64,000 nucleotides of DNA, from assembly GCA_012862575.1 (NCBI GenBank), contig BLSF01000031.1:62001-126000 (forward strand), written 5' to 3'. The notes beneath the pieces were generated by a model, which was given only the letters and a program-made list of their open reading frames with translations, was not told the DNA's origin and made no database searches. The position numbers and the translations under genes were made by a program. This document shows positions 23,003-34,331 of this stretch, piece after piece. The first letter of the stretch is position 1, and each line of letters starts with the position of its first letter. The DNA is from Parietichytrium sp. I65-24A (Eukaryota; Sar; Bigyra; Thraustochytrida; Thraustochytriidae).

Positions 23003-23778
23003 GGGAAGGGCTTCTAAACCTGCGAATGGTGATGAAGATCTAATTTAGGAGAGCCGATGTATCCGGGGCAAAATGCGTTCGCCAACAGTGCCGAATATCG
23101 GACTCTACATGTTGCAGAGATAGAGGCAGAGCGTGAAACCAAATGCATCGTCTGGCACCGCGAGAGCGTGGTACGTTTGACACTGGTGTGCTGGAGACCT
23201 GCCACAGTGCCACATTGCCACTGCGCCACATTGTGTCATCGTGATGCTTGAAGAGATACTTCAATGTCCTCATTGTCTTGCGCCGCAATCTCGAGCTCTT
23301 CTGTTGGAGTCGTACTCACCCTCCTCAACTTAGGTCATAGTGCATCTAAACTTAGAGGCTCTTCGCAAGAAGAGGTCAGGTTTCCTTCAAGTTTGTTGAA
23401 TGTATTCCTGTCATTTCCTGTCAGTTTCTTGTTCAAATTTGTTCAATGAATGAGGAGCCCCAAGAATGACAGATACTGATATCTTTAGACCCTTCTCCAC
23501 CCATAGATTATCACTAGAGAAGTAGTACACAACATCGCAGTACTCAGTACTACTACTATTGAGAGTGATCTATAGGAATACTAGTAGTATCATTAATGGT
23601 AGCGAAAGAAGTTGGTACTCAGTATCTAGTGAATAGTGATAGACTGTGAATTAATACTGGCCTCGATAAGAGGGACGGAGCGAGCTCCGAACATATATTC
23701 TAGATAAATTGGATAGAGTTTTGCATAGCGGAGCTGATATTTCTATGGTTTCGGGTATATCGTGGTGCACCCCGTCTG
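23003..23778. other. Intergenic between LRR-KAP copies 1 and 2
   Basis: Copy 1 3' flank without a supported gene. It contains GTACT-rich stretches around 23535-23560 and 23610-23630. It is not obviously shared with the region downstream of copy 3. Confidence 0.45.
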
Positions 23779-24217
23779 AGAACGGTCACTTCATGGACTA
23801 CTAACATCTTCGGTAGTACATAAAGTACGGCGATACACTCGCAATACATGTGGCGTTTGATTTCTGAACTGATTGATTGAAAGTGTACTCACAGCGAGTA
23901 CTCGCTGGCCAACCCTAGCGAAAGAGAGTAAAGTACTGAGTAGTAGTCTCTTCGTGTGGAGACCTCAACTAACCTGCCGAACCTGTCCAGTGGAAGTGCT
24001 GAGGTGTGCCGAAGTTAACCATAGCCGCTGCGTTGAAGGAGGAGCTCGTTGAGGGGATCGTCCAAGCCAGATTGGATAGTTTCATTTGGTCCGAGAGTCT
24101 TGGAGGACGCACACAGACAGGTTAGCAAATCCGAGCAGAGAACGGAAAGAACGGAGAGAGTGAAGCAGGATAGACGGCGGAGTGTGGTCAGGCTTGGGAA
24201 CGAGGACTCAAGACAAG
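23779..24217 (+). promoter_or_regulatory. Duplicated 5' region of LRR-KAP copy 2
   Basis: Counterpart of 15062-15502, with the same palindrome CAGCGAGTACTCGCTG at 23892-23907 and the same sequence order up to the ATG. The small substitutions and the nearly equal length suggest a recent duplication. Confidence 0.55.
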
Positions 24218-27200
24218 ATGGGGACTGGAAGAGAAGATCCATATGAGCATGCTTTGCGTGACCTTAGAAGTAATGGTGTTGTCGAACTTTTGTAAGTCTC
24301 ATCCTTACTCCCTCATATCCGGCCGAGCCAGTCACTGACAACATGATTGCATTCTCTTCACAGTCTTCATCACGATCTCATCATTGCAGAAAGAGCGTCG
24401 TCGCTGGCAGAAGCGCTGAAGGTGAACACATCGCTGACCACTCTCGTGTAAGTCACAGAGCGATGATTAGATGCAAACCGGCTATGTCTAATTTTCCTCG
24501 GCAACAGCGGATTCATCGGCATGTCACTGAAAGCATCCTCCTCACAGTCTTGACAACAATAAAATCGAAGCAGAAGAAGCATCGTCGCTGGCAGAAGCGC
24601 TCAAGGTAAACACCTCGCTGACCGCTCTCAAGTAAGTCACAGAGCGATGATTAACAGTAAATGCAGACCGAACAATTCCATTTTCCCTTGAAAATTGTGA
24701 GTCCATGTGCACGTTACTGACTGTATTTTATTCACAGTCTTGTTTTCAATGAAATTGGAGCAGAAGGGGCGTCGTCGCTGGCAGAAGCGCTCAAAGTGAA
24801 CACATCGCTGATTTCTCTCAAGTAAGTCACAGAGCAATCGACTGCAATCGAACAGTTAGTTCTTGATGATTGGGGGTTGATAGGCTAGTGACTAACTGCA
24901 TCCTCCTCACAGTCTTGCCTGCAATCGAATGAAGGCAGAAGGAGCATCGTCTCTGGCAGACGCTCTGAAGGTAAAGACCTCGTTGACCACTCTCGCGTAA
25001 GTCACAGAGCGATGATTAAATGCAAACCACACAAGTCCATTTTTCCTTGGCAACTGCGGATCCATCGGTAAGTCACTGACAGCATCCTCCTCACAGTCTT
25101 GACAGCAATGGAATCAGTGCAGAAGGAGCATCGTCGCTGGCAGAAGCGCTCAAGGTAAACACATCCTTGAGCACTCTCAAGTAAGTCTCAAAGAGACGAT
25201 GGTGCAAACTAAATAAGTCCATCTTTCCTGGACGACTGCGGATCAATTGAAAAGAGACTAACTGCATCCTCCTCACAGTCTTAAAGACAATGGAATCAAG
25301 GCAGAAGGAGCAATGTCGCTGGCAGAAGCGCTCAGGGTAAACACCTCACTGACCACTCTCAAGTAAGTCACAGAGCGATTACTATGCAAGAAACCGAACG
25401 AGTCTATTCTTCGTCGGCAATTGCGGATTCATCCGGCAAATCACTAACTGCATCCTCCTCGCAGTCTTGGCTACAATGATTTCAGTGCAGAAGGAGCATC
25501 GTCGCTGGCAGAAGCGCTCAAAGTAAACACATCGTTGACCATTCTTGAGTAAGTCACAGAGCGAGGATTGACTGCAAACCGAACAAGTCCACTTTTCCTT
25601 GGTAATTGCGAATTCATCCGTAAATTATTGACTACTTCCTCCTCACAGTCTTCACCATAATAACATCAACGGTGAAGGAGCATCGTCGCTCGCAGAAGCG
25701 CTCAAGGTGAACACATCGCTGACCTATCTCGAGTAAGTCACAAAGCGATGATGATGCAAACTGAATAAGTCTATCTTTTATTGATGTCTGCAGGTCAATT
25801 GGAAAGAGAACTAACTGCGCGCTCTTCACAGTCTTGACGGCAATCAAATCAGTGCAGAAGGGGTATCATGTCTGGCAGAAGCGCTCAAGGTGAACACATC
25901 GCTGACCACTCTCGAGTAAGTCAAAGAGCAGTGATTGACAGCAGTTTGGACAAGCTTTTGCTTTCTTTTCCGTCGCGCACCCAATTGAGCAGGTTACTGA
26001 CACCCAAGCTGATATTCTTCCAGCCTTGATTGGACAGAAGAAACAATTGCACTTTACAAAGAATTTCACAATCTACTAGCAGAAAACCGCGCTTTGCACA
26101 ACCAACCTCAAGTGGTTCGCGTTGGCGCCACATGCGCCGTGGACGACTCTCGGTTCGGTGAAGATCGGCTCGGGTACCTGCCTTATGCACACGCACTGAT
26201 TCAAGCCGTTTTGAATGCTGAGAGTCCAAACCGGTCTCTCGCAGTGGGATTCTACGCGCACTGGGGAGCTGGAAAGAGTTTCATCATGGAGAAGATCAAA
26301 GAAGGACTCGAGGCGTCGGCGCTGCGAAGAGTGATCACTGAATGGTTATTGGCAAAGAATAGTCAAAGCAAGCAGCAGCATTGGTCTGGTCAAGTGGAGG
26401 AGGACGTTTACAAAGAGATCATGCGCAAGAATAGAACCCGGCGTCGAAAGCTGATGCAAGCGATGCTGCATGATATGATGGAGCATCAGACGAGTCACGA
26501 AATCGAAAAACTGAGAAGCCTGAAGGATATAGCCAATAAGAGCACGAATGAATATCAACGTCAACGTCAGCAAAGCCATTCTGGCGCCTTACCACCGCTC
26601 TCTGACACGAATGCTGCTGCAGAGAATGGTTTTCAGAAAGACGACCGCAGCAAACTAGAAGACCATGGAAGCCCTGATGATGACAATGCCAACGGCGCTC
26701 CCTCAATCCCTGGCCCGGTCCCACACGAGGGACCAGAAGGACAACCCAGGAAATGGTTTCGTCGGTGGTGCTGCTCAAATCGACTAACTCGAAATGTCTT
26801 CCGATGTGGCAGAAACAGACTTTCGGGAAGTATCGCCGTTGAGCCTGTCAATGATGTCAATGATGTAAAACGTGCATCACTCAACACAGCCGAGCAAGCA
26901 AGAGCGAAAGATGCTGAAGAAGGCCAAGCTGATGGGAAGGATGAGACAAACCAACAGATTCGCGGGCATGCATTGCTCTGGGTATGGTTTCGTATGTGGT
27001 CTGCGTGCGCTGGTTTGCTGGAATATGCGCTCGGCACCAAGGCGCAGAAGAGTAGTGCTCCGAAATGTGCGAGTGCAAGAGTAGCTGCGATCGCGTACGT
27101 GACGGCGCTTGGTAGCGTAGAGCTTGTATATTGCATAGTATCTTTCGTCGCAAGACGGCTGAGGTGCTCTAAGTCCCGAAAGAGCTCCGTCATGGAACAT

Positions 27201-27899
27201 GGTACCAAGAAAAGATTCGTGCAAGCCGAACTATACGTGCAAGATATCATATTTGCGAGGACAGTGATGTGGACAGCACTTCAAGCGACCTATGCGTACG
27301 TCACTCGATCAGCAGACAGCCGTGTAGCACCTGAAGGCGAGTCAGAGAGTGACTATTCGTCATCTGTATCGGCCGACGAAATGACACATGGACAAATGCG
27401 CAAAGTGCTGGCCACGTATCCCATCACGGTGGACTTCAACGCTTGGGTATACAACGGGTCGGATGTGCTGTGGGCCGGTCTGGTCAAGGAGCTGTTTGAC
27501 CGAGTGGAGGGAACATTTGGTCCAGATAAGGTTCGACGACACCGTATGTGGGTCCAACGAGCGCTCTCCATGAATGGGGGACGGTGGCCAGTACAAGTAA
27601 ATGATTGTTCTCCGGACGATCGTGCAGAGAACATTGAACGATTTGTGCAGCGATGCAAGCGGCAGATCGAGCTCAGGCATCTGAGAAATGAGATGCTGGT
27701 GGCGTGGGTAGTGCACCTTTCGATGGTGTATGTAATCTTGACGGCGTTGATTACACCACGTGCCGCAGCGTCAACCATTGATGACACAGCCTCTTCGGAG
27801 AGTGACGCATCTTTGGCTTCACAGCTCTCGGTTGTTCCCGCATTTGCATTTCTACTGACAGCACTGGAGGCTGGTCGCCGAGCTGTGGACTATGTCGTG
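24218..27899 (+). CDS. LRR-KAP NTPase copy 2: 9 LRR exons, cut by an assembly gap
   Basis: Exon 1 is 24218-24291 (one codon shorter than in copy 1). The 84-nt LRR exons are 24364-24447, 24548-24631, 24738-24821, 24913-24996, 25097-25180, 25279-25362, 25465-25548, 25649-25732 and 25832-25915. The last exon starts at 26024 and is open to the N at 27900. The reconstructed frame passes every junction. The KAP exon is almost identical to copy 1: Walker A, the DFNAWVYNGSDVLWAGL motif and four hydrophobic segments are intact, but Walker B and the coiled-coil tail lie beyond the gap. It has half as many LRRs as copy 1. Because the break is an N, truncation is an assembly limit, not evidence of a broken gene. 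Confidence 0.85.
24364..25915 (+). repeat. Array of 9 LRR exons (84 nt each)
   Basis: Same design as the copy 1 array: nine 84-nt phase-2 exons, GTAAG donors, a unit length of about 175-190 bp. Unit 7 here resembles unit 13 of copy 1 (shared LGYN start), so units have been exchanged or inherited between the paralogues. Confidence 0.88.
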
Positions 27900-27900
27900 N
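27900..27900. other. Single-N assembly gap
   Basis: The sequence jumps from the fourth hydrophobic segment of copy 2 straight to the first codons of a KAP exon. This is best read as a scaffold join of unknown size that hides the end of copy 2 and the 5' part of copy 3. Confidence 0.8.
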
Positions 27901-30900
27901 CAGCGCTTTGCACAACCAACCTCAAGTGGTTCGCGTTGGCGCCACATGCGCCGTGGACGACTCTCGGTTCGGTGAAGATCGGCTCGGGTACCTGCCTTAT
28001 GCACACGCACTGATTCAAGCCGTTTTGAACGCTGAGAGTCCGAACCGGTCTCTCGCAGTGGGATTCTACGCGCACTGGGGAGCTGGAAAGAGTTTCATCA
28101 TGGAGAAGATCAAAGAAGGACTCGAGGCGTCGGCGCTGCGAAGAGTGATCACTGAATGGTTGTTGGCAAAGAATAGGCAGAGCAAGCAGCAGCATTGGTC
28201 TGGTCTAGTCGAGGAGGACGTTTACAAAGAGATCATGCGGAAGAATAGAACCCGGCGTCGAACGATGATGCAAGCGATGCTGCATGATATGATGGAGCAT
28301 CAGACGAGTCACGAAATAAAAAACTGAGAAGCCTGAAGGATATAGCCAATAAGAGCACGAATGAATATCAACGTCAACGTCAACGTCAGCAAAGCCATTC
28401 TGGCGCCTTATCACCGCTCTCTGACACGAATGCTGCTGCAGAAAATGGTTTTCAGAAAGACGACCGCAGCAAACTAGAAGACCATGGAAGCCCTGATGAT
28501 GACAATGCCAACGGCGCTCCCTCAATCCCTGGCCCGGTCCCACACGAGGGACCAGCAGGACAACCCAGGAAATGGTTTCGTCGGTGGTGCTGCTCAAATC
28601 GACTAACTCGAAATGTCTTCCGATGCAGCAGAAACAGACTTTCGGGAAGTATCGCCGTTGAGCCTGTCAATGATGTCAATGATGTAAAACGTGCATCACT
28701 CAACACAGCCGAGCAAGCAAGAGCGGAAGGTGCTGGAGAAGGCCAAGCTGATGGGAAGGATGAGACAAACCAACAGATTCGCGGGCATGCATTGCTCTGG
28801 GTATGGTTTCGTATGTGGTCTGCGTGCGCTGGTTTGCTGGAATATGCGCTCGGCACCAAGGCACAGAAGAGTAGTGCTCCGAAACGTGTGAGTGGAAGAG
28901 CTGCTGCGATCGCGTACGTGACGGCGCTTGGCAGCGTAGAGCTTGTATATTGCATAGTATCTTTCGTCGCAAGACGGCTGAGGTGCTCTAAGTCCCGAAA
29001 GAGCTCCGTTATGGAACATGGGTCCAAGAAAAGATTCGTGCAAGCCGAACTATATGTGCAAGATGTCATATTTGCGAGGACAGTGATGTGGACAGCACTT
29101 CAAGCGACCTATGCGTACGTCACTCGATCAGCAGACAGCCGTGTAGCACCTGAAGGCGAGTCAGAGAGCGACTATTCGTCATCTGTATCGGCCGACGAAA
29201 TGACACATGGACAACAGCGCAAAGTGCTGGCCACGTATCCCATCACGGTGGACTTCAACGCGTGGGTATACAACGGGTCGGATGTGCTGTGGGCCGGTCT
29301 GGTNCTACTTGCATGGCATGGTATCCAAGTCCGACGACCTCGCAACGGCACTGAGGCGTCTCCAAGAGCTGCTCTCTGAGGCGAAGATGAAACCCAAGTC
29401 TCGAGCTCCCGCAAGTGAGTGGAAGAATCTGCCTTTGGACGAACTGGCGACGCTTGTGAGAGAATCCGTCTCGCAATTAGATCCCGAGTGGGCTGGGATG
29501 CTGGACAAGTCTGAGGCACAGCAGATCTTGAATAGGCTGAGCACTGCGTCCGCATCAGCGGAACAAGACTTGGAGCGTGGACAAAGGTCAATTGTGAAGG
29601 TGTTAAATGCGTGGATGCCAACCCAGCTCCTTGCGGAACGGCAAGTGGATGCGAAGCGAGCCGGAGAGGTTCAACGAGAGAAGCTGGATACGAAGCACAA
29701 AGCACCAATCAAAATTCACGAAGAGCAAGAGATCAAGGGACAAACCGCAAGTGTCGAACCAAAGAGCGGAATAAGCAAGATCATCACCGACCAGAAATCT
29801 GACGGTCGTGATCGTGGTCGCAGCGACAAAGAAGAAGAAGAACAGACGATTGAGGAGCCAATCCGCCAACGAAGAGAGGACCAAGACGAGACGAAAGTAT
29901 TGAGCGACGGCAATCTTAGCGCGGAAATATCCGAAGTTTTGGACAAGGCTTTGTTCAACAGTAGCGAGGCAATATACATGGACCGGATGTCACCATTCAT
30001 GCGGAGCAATCCACGGTATCTGAAGCGAGTGGTCAACTGCTACACGCTGCAGCGCAGCGTGATTCACGAGTTGCTTGAGCTGAAGGCCAACTCTCGACGC
30101 GAGGAAGATGTTTTGCGGCGAAAATGCTTTGTGTTGATGCTCGCAGTAGAGCAGTGGCCGATGCGAATGGCCTTCTTACTGGAACTCCTGGACACACGTG
30201 ACGAGCTCCGGCACGAAGTGCACCGTGGTGGTGAAAGTGGAGGATACACCAAGACTCTTGAGGCTTTCTGCAACATCGAGCCAAAAGAGATGGAGAAGAT
30301 GACCGTGTACGAGGTTCTCAAGTACTATGTGAACCCCCTGTGGTCGCAGCTGGACAAAGCGAGTCGGGCCAGCGTGCAAGAGATGGACGAATCTCCTCTG
30401 CGGTTGCAGGTTATGATGCTGCTTGGCGAGCAGATTCAGGTGTGGGAATTGCGTAAGCCTGGGGTATCAGGGTCGCTGAGAATTGAGAGGAAGGGAGGAC
30501 CTCCTTCTGCGGAGATTTCTATTCAACGAGCGGCCAGGTTTGGAAAAAGTGGCGCAGCGACTGCTGCAAGAGTTGTGCAGCCAAATGAGTTTGGTCTGCA
30601 GGGCAGATGAGGTGAAGGCGGGTTCAGTGCAGGCAGGCTTTGAAACGGGAAAATGCATGCCGGCACAGACAACTTCAGTTCAGACCGAGGCACAGACAGC
30701 TCTATTGCGCGAGCTGCTTCAGGCACAAGAGCATGAGCGTTTGCAAGAACGAGAAGAGCGCAGGCGCGAGCTAGAGGCACAAGAGCGCAAATTCGAAAAG
30801 CTTCGAAAGCAGGAGCAAGAAGAACGCCGGCGTGAACTGGATGCACAAGAGCGCAAATTCGAGGAGCTTCGAAAACAGGAACAGGAAAGGTTCGAGGCTC

Positions 30901-31112
30901 TTCGAAAGCAAGAGCAGGACGAACGCAGGCGAGAGCAGGAAAAGTTTGAGGAGATCCGAAAGCAAGAGCAGGACAGGCAACTCGAGGAGTTGCGGAGGCA
31001 GGAAGCAGCTCAGAGTATTCTGCAAGGTCAGTTCTTGGCCGTTCTCGAACAGCAGCAGAAACAGTTTGCCGAGATTCTGGCATCTCAAACAGCGAAAAGG
31101 AATATGGAGTAG
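27901..31112 (+). pseudogene. LRR-KAP NTPase copy 3: partial, gapped, two frame breaks
   Basis: Begins inside a KAP exon with no LRR exons in view because of the N at 27900. Walker A is present. Near 28316 one base is missing relative to copies 1 and 2, and near 30490 one extra base breaks the frame before the tail. The N at 29304 removes about 870 bases relative to copy 1, including Walker B and the last two membrane segments. The remainder aligns closely with copy 1 to the stop at 31110-31112. The coiled-coil tail is longer than in copy 1, with extra EERRREL and DERRREQ units, and ends TAKRNME. It may be a decayed gene, or an intact gene damaged by assembly and sequencing errors in a repetitive cluster; the sequence cannot decide. 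Confidence 0.65.
29304..29304. other. Single-N assembly gap inside copy 3
   Basis: Upstream sequence matches copy 1 to about 20444 and downstream resumes at about 21322, so about 870 bases are missing relative to copy 1. Confidence 0.8.
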
Positions 31113-34100
31113 CGTAAATTCTTTGCAAGAGCTGCAATCGCAGATGAAAGTTGACCAAGTTCTCGTAATATGAGCTCATAACGTTAGACTGAAATCGCAA
31201 GTTTCAACATTTTCTCCGTCTCTCCATGATTCACTCTCGCTTTGAACTTGTTTGTAGATTAATTCATTCAAAGACTTCGAGAAGAAAAAGTTATGCAGAA
31301 TCAGGAAGTGGAAAAAGGTCAAAAGTTTGGTCGGTAAACTTGAAACTTACCTCCACTGATCAACATGCTGGTGACTGAACGCGTTCTCTTGAACTCGAAT
31401 GGGCAAGTACCGCCCTGGGAAGTTCTTCGTGGACCAGTAAAACATCACTCTGAAATATCTACGAAACTGGGCGGAGGACGGATCAGTCAGGCACCTCGAA
31501 TCGGGAAGGATGATGGAAGACGTCGATACCTCGTGTCCGATAGACTTGAAAGCCCAATGTCCACGAGCCAAGCGGACCGTTCAATTTGCTCTCTCGCGGT
31601 TCAATTTTGTCATCTTCCTTTGTGAAAGTAGCTCTCGAAATGTTTCGCGACTGAGATTGTCGCGAAGTTGCTCAAGATGTCCAAGTCTCTGCGAACACTT
31701 ATTTCGCGGAGATTCTCTTTTGGCTGCCCTGTGTATAATGCTATTCAGTTGCCTTGGGCATTCCAAGTACTTTCGCGACATGAAGCATATGCTTCAAGAA
31801 TGCGGCTTTCGTACTTTTTCTGAATCTTGAATTCAGAGTCCTTCAGAGCGGATGACTTCTAACACTATCAGACATATAAAGGTGGGGATAGGTGGGGGGG
31901 GAGGGAACAAGCATATTTCGACGAGGGGAAATAAATGTGAGATCCTGTGTATACTCCTTGAAGCTTCGAATATTGGCATATTTGCTCGAGTACTGCTCAT
32001 TCACGCTCGCCTCTTATTCGTTCTCCAACAAAGTATTTGTCCCAAGGCTTTCATCCTGCACCGTTTTGGCGCACTACAAAAAGGCGATTAACACCGCAAG
32101 GAGTAGTTTGTCGCACCGCGAATGAATGAGTGAATGAAAGTTTTACATTCGCTACTCTTCTCTGCGCCGCGAACCCGCAAAGCCGTGATCTCAGCCTCCA
32201 CGCCACATGGCCTATGCCAGATTTTCTTCGTTCCGCAGCTCACTACAGAGCTCTCGTGGCATGAAGAACCGAGGAAATGGGCACTCCTGCCCATTTTGAG
32301 CTCTTTATTCAGTGAAGAAAACGAGTTGCAAGTGGACTTGGACCAGAGGATTCTCAACTCTGATGTTGCTCAAGTCGTCAAAGCCCCTGCGTTTTGCTTG
32401 GTTATGTACTATCAATCTACTTTGTTTTCTTTGCTTTTCTTTTTTCTTTTCTCCAACGCAGTTTCTCCCTAACTTGGAAGTTGCCTATCGGGGGGACAGT
32501 TGGCGTGAAGATAACGAAAGCCGCAAGAAGCTCAATAGACGGGTCATATGTTTAAAACAGTTCAATCAATAAAAAGAAAACAAAAACGACAAACTGATTG
32601 ACTGTGAAAAGCAACTCAAGGTCATGTTTTTGGTTGTCACAGAAGAGATCATGACTTACTGAATCCTGCTCGGCTATGTAAAAAAGGGTCAAGTTGCAAA
32701 CAAGTATAGCGCAGCAAGTACGTTGGTTCAATAAACGATGAGCACATGGATGGGATTCAATAATCAGTGCGTTCCTGGACATATCACATTAGCGTCATGA
32801 AACTTCCGAGCAACAATAATAAACCATGTTTCCGTCAAAAATGAAATTTGACTCTTTCATGTGTACTCGAGTACTTTGTATTCTTTTCCAATTAGTATTT
32901 AGCTAACTCTACCTATTCTCTCTCTAGTAGCTAGCTCTCTAGTAGAGCTAAAAGTAGTAGTCATAAATAGGATGATAGTACTACCTAGTACTGTATAGTC
33001 TGGAGAGAGACAACTAACAGGGGGTTAAAGGTACTCTGTACTGCGTACTTTATTAATAATACAGTCTACGGAGAATGGTAAAAAAAGCTCGATGCTTCTA
33101 GCTAGCTAGGACCATCTCGCTACTACCAGCTATTGGCATTTAACCCAAAACATAACTATAGATAGGATTAAAGTACGCTCGTTAAAGGTGTGGTGCTACT
33201 CAAGAGCCTATACATTGAATAAGCCGAGCATTAGCAAGCATGAACCCAAGGTTTGTGGTAGCTGCGTGGAGTAAGCCCAGAGTAGGGTTAAATAGGAGAG
33301 CTGGTATGGTTCGTTCGCGACAGAGAAAATGCTATGACACACTGTGCATCACCGGAAACTCATTTCGTATTACCAGCCCAAGCGTCACCCGCCCCCTCTC
33401 GTCTCCCTGAGTCTATGCATAAGCGTATCTACCCAGATCATAAATCATCTTAATAACACCCACTGTAGGGCCGTTCCACTAAACTCGCAAATACCCCAAA
33501 ACATAGAACAGCACAACATGTTGGGATGGCGTCCGTTTTGGCTCCACACCGCGCCCGTTCTTGTATTAAACCCCCCGGCAAATACGCGCGGTCGCAGTCG
33601 ACAGCCCACACAAGTGTCCGCGGGAGAAGGAAGGGGCACGGGCGGCAGGAGAGAGCGCAACGCGGGGAGACGTCCCAGTGCGAAATTCGTTTGGGGAGCG
33701 GAAACTTGGGACTTGCTGGACTCGTTTGGATCCTTCCTTGAGCTCTTGATCCTTTGATCCTTTTTGATCACTTTTTGCAGGAGTGGGTTTTGAGCGTGGG
33801 TGGGCGAATTTGGGAGAGATTTGCGTCATATATATTCAGGTTGCGAGAACGCTTGGACGTGAAATACGTGCTGAGAAGATTATACATAATATATATATGT
33901 ATATGTATGCGGAGAGATTGACGCTGCTGCTGTATTGGAAAAGGTCGTGCACACCTGCACACTTTGAGTTGTGAACTTTTCAAGTATACATCGCATCATA
34001 GAACGCTGTGGAATTCAGGCGAAGGTATTGCTGGTGGAAAGAAGGGTTGCTGATAGATTTGCTGGAGGAGGAATTCGGCCTGTTGGGAGTTTGGTGGTGT

Positions 34101-34331
34101 TTGTATTGGTGGTGGCAGCTTGGCCATTGGCTTTTCTGAGCATACATTTGATTTTCATTGGGTGCTTCATTATCTCTTGTACACATTGGCCTGGTTGAGC
34201 TCTCTCTACGTCATTCTATTGTGCAAGCGCCTGCTTGCGACTGCTCGACCGCGGCTTCGCCACCGGAAGTCGGCCGCTGGAGAGTTAGAGAAAACAAAAC
34301 GAGTCTTGCGATATAGGGCAACTTCAAGCCA
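31113..34331. other. Intergenic, 3.2 kb, no gene supported
   Basis: Between the LRR-KAP cluster and CAMTA. The left part has scattered short frames without family likeness. The middle (about 32860-33200) is AT-rich with many TAGCTAG, CTAGTAG and GTACT stretches. The right end should hold the CAMTA promoter and 5' UTR. Confidence 0.45.
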
